Positions 61,956 through 64,000 of a DNA stretch of 64,000 nt are shown here, one piece after another. Origin of the DNA: Alistipes excrementigallinarum (GTDB taxonomy: Bacteria > Bacteroidota > Bacteroidia > Bacteroidales > Rikenellaceae). The notes below the pieces were generated by a model that saw only the letters and a list, made by a program, of their open reading frames with translations, was not told the DNA's origin and did not search any database. Within the stretch, counting starts at the first letter, position 1. Each line of letters begins with the position of its first letter. Location: positions 124,001-188,000 of the forward strand of contig DXIP01000023.1 of NCBI GenBank assembly GCA_019112825.1, written 5' to 3'. Position numbers and translations under genes: made by a program.

Positions 61956-62558
61956 ATGAAAAAAATTCTGTCCATTTTCCTTTTTGCGGTGTTGTGCGGC
62001 GGGCTTCACGCGGTGAAGGCCCAGCAGACGGAGCGCTCTACGCGCGTGGAGAAGGTGGCCGTTAAAACCAATTTGCTCTATTGGGCGACGACGACTCCCA
62101 ATGCCGGATTTGAGTTCGGGCTCGGAAAGAAAACGACGCTCGACATTTCGGGTGGATACAACCCCTGGACGCTCAACAGCGACAAAAACCGCAAGGTGAA
62201 GCACTTCCTGGTCAAGCCGGAGTTCCGCTACTGGCTCTGCGAACGCTTTCAGGGACACTTCTTCGGCGTACATGCCGGTTACGGCGAATATAATATAAGT
62301 GCGGTGCACATTCCGCTCATCAATACCTCGGGCGACAACCGCTATCAGGGCTGGGGCGCCGGCGTGGGTATCTCCTACGGCTATTCCTGGATTCTGGGCC
62401 GCCGCTGGAACCTCGAGGCGACCATCGGCGTGGGGTATGTCTATTTCGACTACAAGCGTTACGACTGCGTGACCTGCGGACCGTTCCGCGAGGCGGGCAC
62501 CAAGCACTATTTCGGACCGACGAAGCTCGGCATTTCGTTAATTTACATGATTAAGTGA
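61956..62558 (+). CDS. DUF3575 outer-membrane protein (fimbria-associated)
   Basis: A 200-residue exported protein (signal MKKILSIFLFAVLCGGLHAVKAQ). The mature part starts VAVKTNLLYWATTTPNAGFEFGLGKKTTLDISGGYNPW, the DUF3575 hallmark, and continues as alternating strands (KPEFRYWLCERFQGHFFGVHAGYGEYN, GAGVGISYGYSW, LEATIGVGYVYFDYKRYDC) to a final aromatic strand, suggesting a small beta-barrel. In Bacteroidota it is usually found beside fimbrillin and DUF3868 genes, so a role in fibre secretion or anchoring is inferred. Its TGA stop overlaps the next ATG (TGATG). Confidence 0.85.
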   Translation: MKKILSIFLFAVLCGGLHAVKAQQTERSTRVEKVAVKTNLLYWATTTPNAGFEFGLGKKTTLDISGGYNPWTLNSDKNRKVKHFLVKPEFRYWLCERFQGHFFGVHAGYGEYNISAVHIPLINTSGDNRYQGWGAGVGISYGYSWILGRRWNLEATIGVGYVYFDYKRYDCVTCGPFREAGTKHYFGPTKLGISLIYMIK

Positions 62559-63853
62559 TGAAGACGCTCAAGTATGCCATCGGTGCGGCATGGGTGCTCC
62601 TTCCCCTGCTTGCCTGGAGCCAGAACCGGGTTGAGCTCTCCGAGCAGCGGATTGAGCGCAACCGCCAGCAGATTACCGTACGTTTCACGGTGGAGTCCGA
62701 CAAGCGGACCCCCGCCCGCAACTTCAAGACGGTGCTTTCGCCCTATCTGTTCGACGGCGACGATACGCTCCGTCTGCCCGAAGCCGAGGTGGTAGGCCAT
62801 CGCCGGATGCTCCGCGACCGTCAGGAGCGGCTGCTCCGCGGCGAGCGCGGCGAGGCGCCCGATGCCAACCGCGTCGAGGCGGGCGAGGAGCTGGTCTACA
62901 GCTGCACGGTCCCCTACGAGCGGTGGATGAAGGATTTGTCGCTCGGCGTAGGCCAGCGCTGCGAGGGGTGCGGTGAAAGCACGCCGCTGGGTCGTCAGGT
63001 CGAACTGGCCGACGTGAAGGTCTACGAGGAGCCCGACCCCGCCATGCCGTTCGAGGCGCGTCGTGCCCCGCAGTTGAAGGAGGCCAACCGCCGCTGGCTC
63101 TTTTCGAAGCGCGACATGGTCATCCACTACGAGGTGGCCAGCACCTCTATCGACGTCGACGCCTTCGACAATGCCGCAACGCTCGAGGAGATTATGGCGG
63201 CGCTGAATACGGTGCTCGACGACCCCGACCGTCGGCTGAACCGAATCGAGCTGTCGGGATACGCCTCGCCCGAGGGTCGTCTGCAGCTTAACATCGAGTT
63301 GAGCCAGGGACGTGCCGAAGCGCTGCGCGACTACCTGATGCAGCAGCTTCCGGAGCTGAAGCGCGAGAATTTCGAGCTCATCAACGGCGCCATCAACTGG
63401 GAGGGGCTGCGCCGCAAGGTCGAGGCCTCCGACATGCAGTACCGCGACGAGGTGCTCGACATCATCGACAACGTGCCGGCCGAGAAGGGGCGCAACCACC
63501 AGCTGATGGGGTTGCGTGCGGGCAATCCCTACCGCTACATGATGAAGCACTTCTTCCCCGAGCTGCGCAACGCCTGCTACATTTCGGTCTACTACGACGT
63601 GCTGGAGGATACGGCTGCCGACACCATCAACCGTGCCATGGCGCTCATCCGCGAGGGCCGCTATGCCGAGGCGCGCGAGATGCTGCGTGAGGTGGAGTCC
63701 GACCCGCGGGCCTTCAACGCCATCGGCGTGAGCCTGATGATGCAGCAGCAGGAAGAGAAGGCGCGCGAGTGGTTCTCCCGTGCCCTTGCCGAGGGCGACC
63801 CCGCCGAGGCGGAGCTGGTGCGTGAGAATCTGAAGCAAATCGAAAACTATTGA
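62558..63853 (+). CDS. DUF3868/OmpA-like envelope protein of a fimbrial locus
   Basis: A 431-residue exported protein (signal MKTLKYAIGAAWVLLPLLAWSQ). Residues about 25-175 match the DUF3868 pattern (VELSEQRIERNRQQITVRFTVESDK, LSPYLFDGDDTLRLPEAEVVGHRR). Residues 215-330 look like an OmpA-type peptidoglycan-binding domain (IELSGYASPEGRLQLNIELSQGRAEALRDYL). The C-terminal part has a TPR-like pair (MALIREGRYAEAREMLREVESDPRAFNAIGVSLMMQQQEEKAREWFSRAL). It may fix the fibre base to the cell wall. GTG 62555 is an alternative start; ATG 62558 overlaps the previous stop. Confidence 0.85.
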   Translation: MKTLKYAIGAAWVLLPLLAWSQNRVELSEQRIERNRQQITVRFTVESDKRTPARNFKTVLSPYLFDGDDTLRLPEAEVVGHRRMLRDRQERLLRGERGEAPDANRVEAGEELVYSCTVPYERWMKDLSLGVGQRCEGCGESTPLGRQVELADVKVYEEPDPAMPFEARRAPQLKEANRRWLFSKRDMVIHYEVASTSIDVDAFDNAATLEEIMAALNTVLDDPDRRLNRIELSGYASPEGRLQLNIELSQGRAEALRDYLMQQLPELKRENFELINGAINWEGLRRKVEASDMQYRDEVLDIIDNVPAEKGRNHQLMGLRAGNPYRYMMKHFFPELRNACYISVYYDVLEDTAADTINRAMALIREGRYAEAREMLREVESDPRAFNAIGVSLMMQQQEEKAREWFSRALAEGDPAEAELVRENLKQIENY

Positions 63854-63978
63854 CAAGACCTGAGCCTCCCCGGCCGAAAGGTGTGGAACACATGCCGGCC
63901 ATCGGCCGCGAAGGGGGATGCAAGCCTGCAGTAAACCAAACAAACAATAATTTACAACAACCTTTAATTTATCAAGTT

Positions 63979-64000
63979 ATGAAGAAAATTTTATTCGGAA
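63979..64000 (+). CDS. 5' end of the next gene in the fimbria-like locus
   Basis: ATG followed by codons for KKILFG, the beginning of a signal peptide like those of the two preceding genes. It lies 125 bases after the DUF3868 stop. A structural fimbrillin gene is the most likely content by analogy, but only seven codons are visible. Confidence 0.5.

Overview
The window looks like a chromosomal segment of a high-GC gut Bacteroidota, most likely Alistipes or a close Rikenellaceae relative. The signs are the Bacteroidota promoter signature (TAnnTTTG, often with TTG or TTTG 19-24 bases upstream), Bacteroidota-typical families (DUF2723 membrane protein, fused MurF-Alr, fimbrillin-like lipoprotein, DUF3575 and DUF3868 proteins, SxPSR sulfatase), many SPII lipoproteins and GC-rich coding DNA. 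I see no prophage, insertion sequence, CRISPR array or rRNA. There is one tRNA (Gln, CUG).

Layout. 1-12.3 kb: end of an acyl-CoA ligase, a DUF2723 membrane protein, an RhlE-like RNA helicase, cysS, then MATE exporter - Cmk-like kinase - prfB as a tight operon, and a NamZ-like muramidase. 12.4-25.4 kb: a lipoprotein, a 55-residue 2[4Fe-4S] ferredoxin, serS, a sulfatase, a U32 (RlhA-like) protein joined to a GH2 beta-galactosidase, a methyltransferase, and rsmE with a split chromate transporter. 25.6-36.6 kb: two tandem M3 metallopeptidase lipoproteins, two fibronectin-like lipoproteins, tRNA-Gln, an MFS transporter and a ferredoxin-nitroreductase. 36.9-52.8 kb, cell envelope and DNA maintenance: lptD facing an N-acetylmuramoyl-L-alanine amidase plus an MlaD protein, mutS2, murF-alr, an RsmI-like methylase, grpE, dnaJ, a small membrane protein and mutL. 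52.9-57.9 kb: rhomboid protease, EEP-family hydrolase, YhcH/NanQ-like protein and sialidase, then a UDP-glucose dehydrogenase. 58.4-64 kb: a fimbria-like locus with a fimbrillin-like lipoprotein and a TlpA-like lipoprotein on one strand, and a membrane-bound AraC-type regulator, DUF3575, DUF3868 and the start of another gene on the other.

Most notable: the membrane-bound AraC-type regulator (60581-61768) has a run of nine C inside its coding sequence, exactly between the membrane domain and the DNA-binding domain, and a run of ten G upstream of its start. Reading both shifted frames shows that gain or loss of one C gives a stop within 3-16 codons of the tract, so the DNA-binding domain would be lost. 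This is a strong candidate for a phase-variable switch over a surface-fibre locus.

Other themes: the longer intergenic gaps hold unrelated, degenerate GC-rich tandem repeats of 11, 13, 13, 18 and 23 bp. The lptD/amidase gap has face-to-face promoters with a perfect palindrome at one start site. MutL lacks its endonuclease motif residues, and prfB lacks the usual programmed frameshift. All functional statements come from reading the sequence and from family knowledge; no database search was run.
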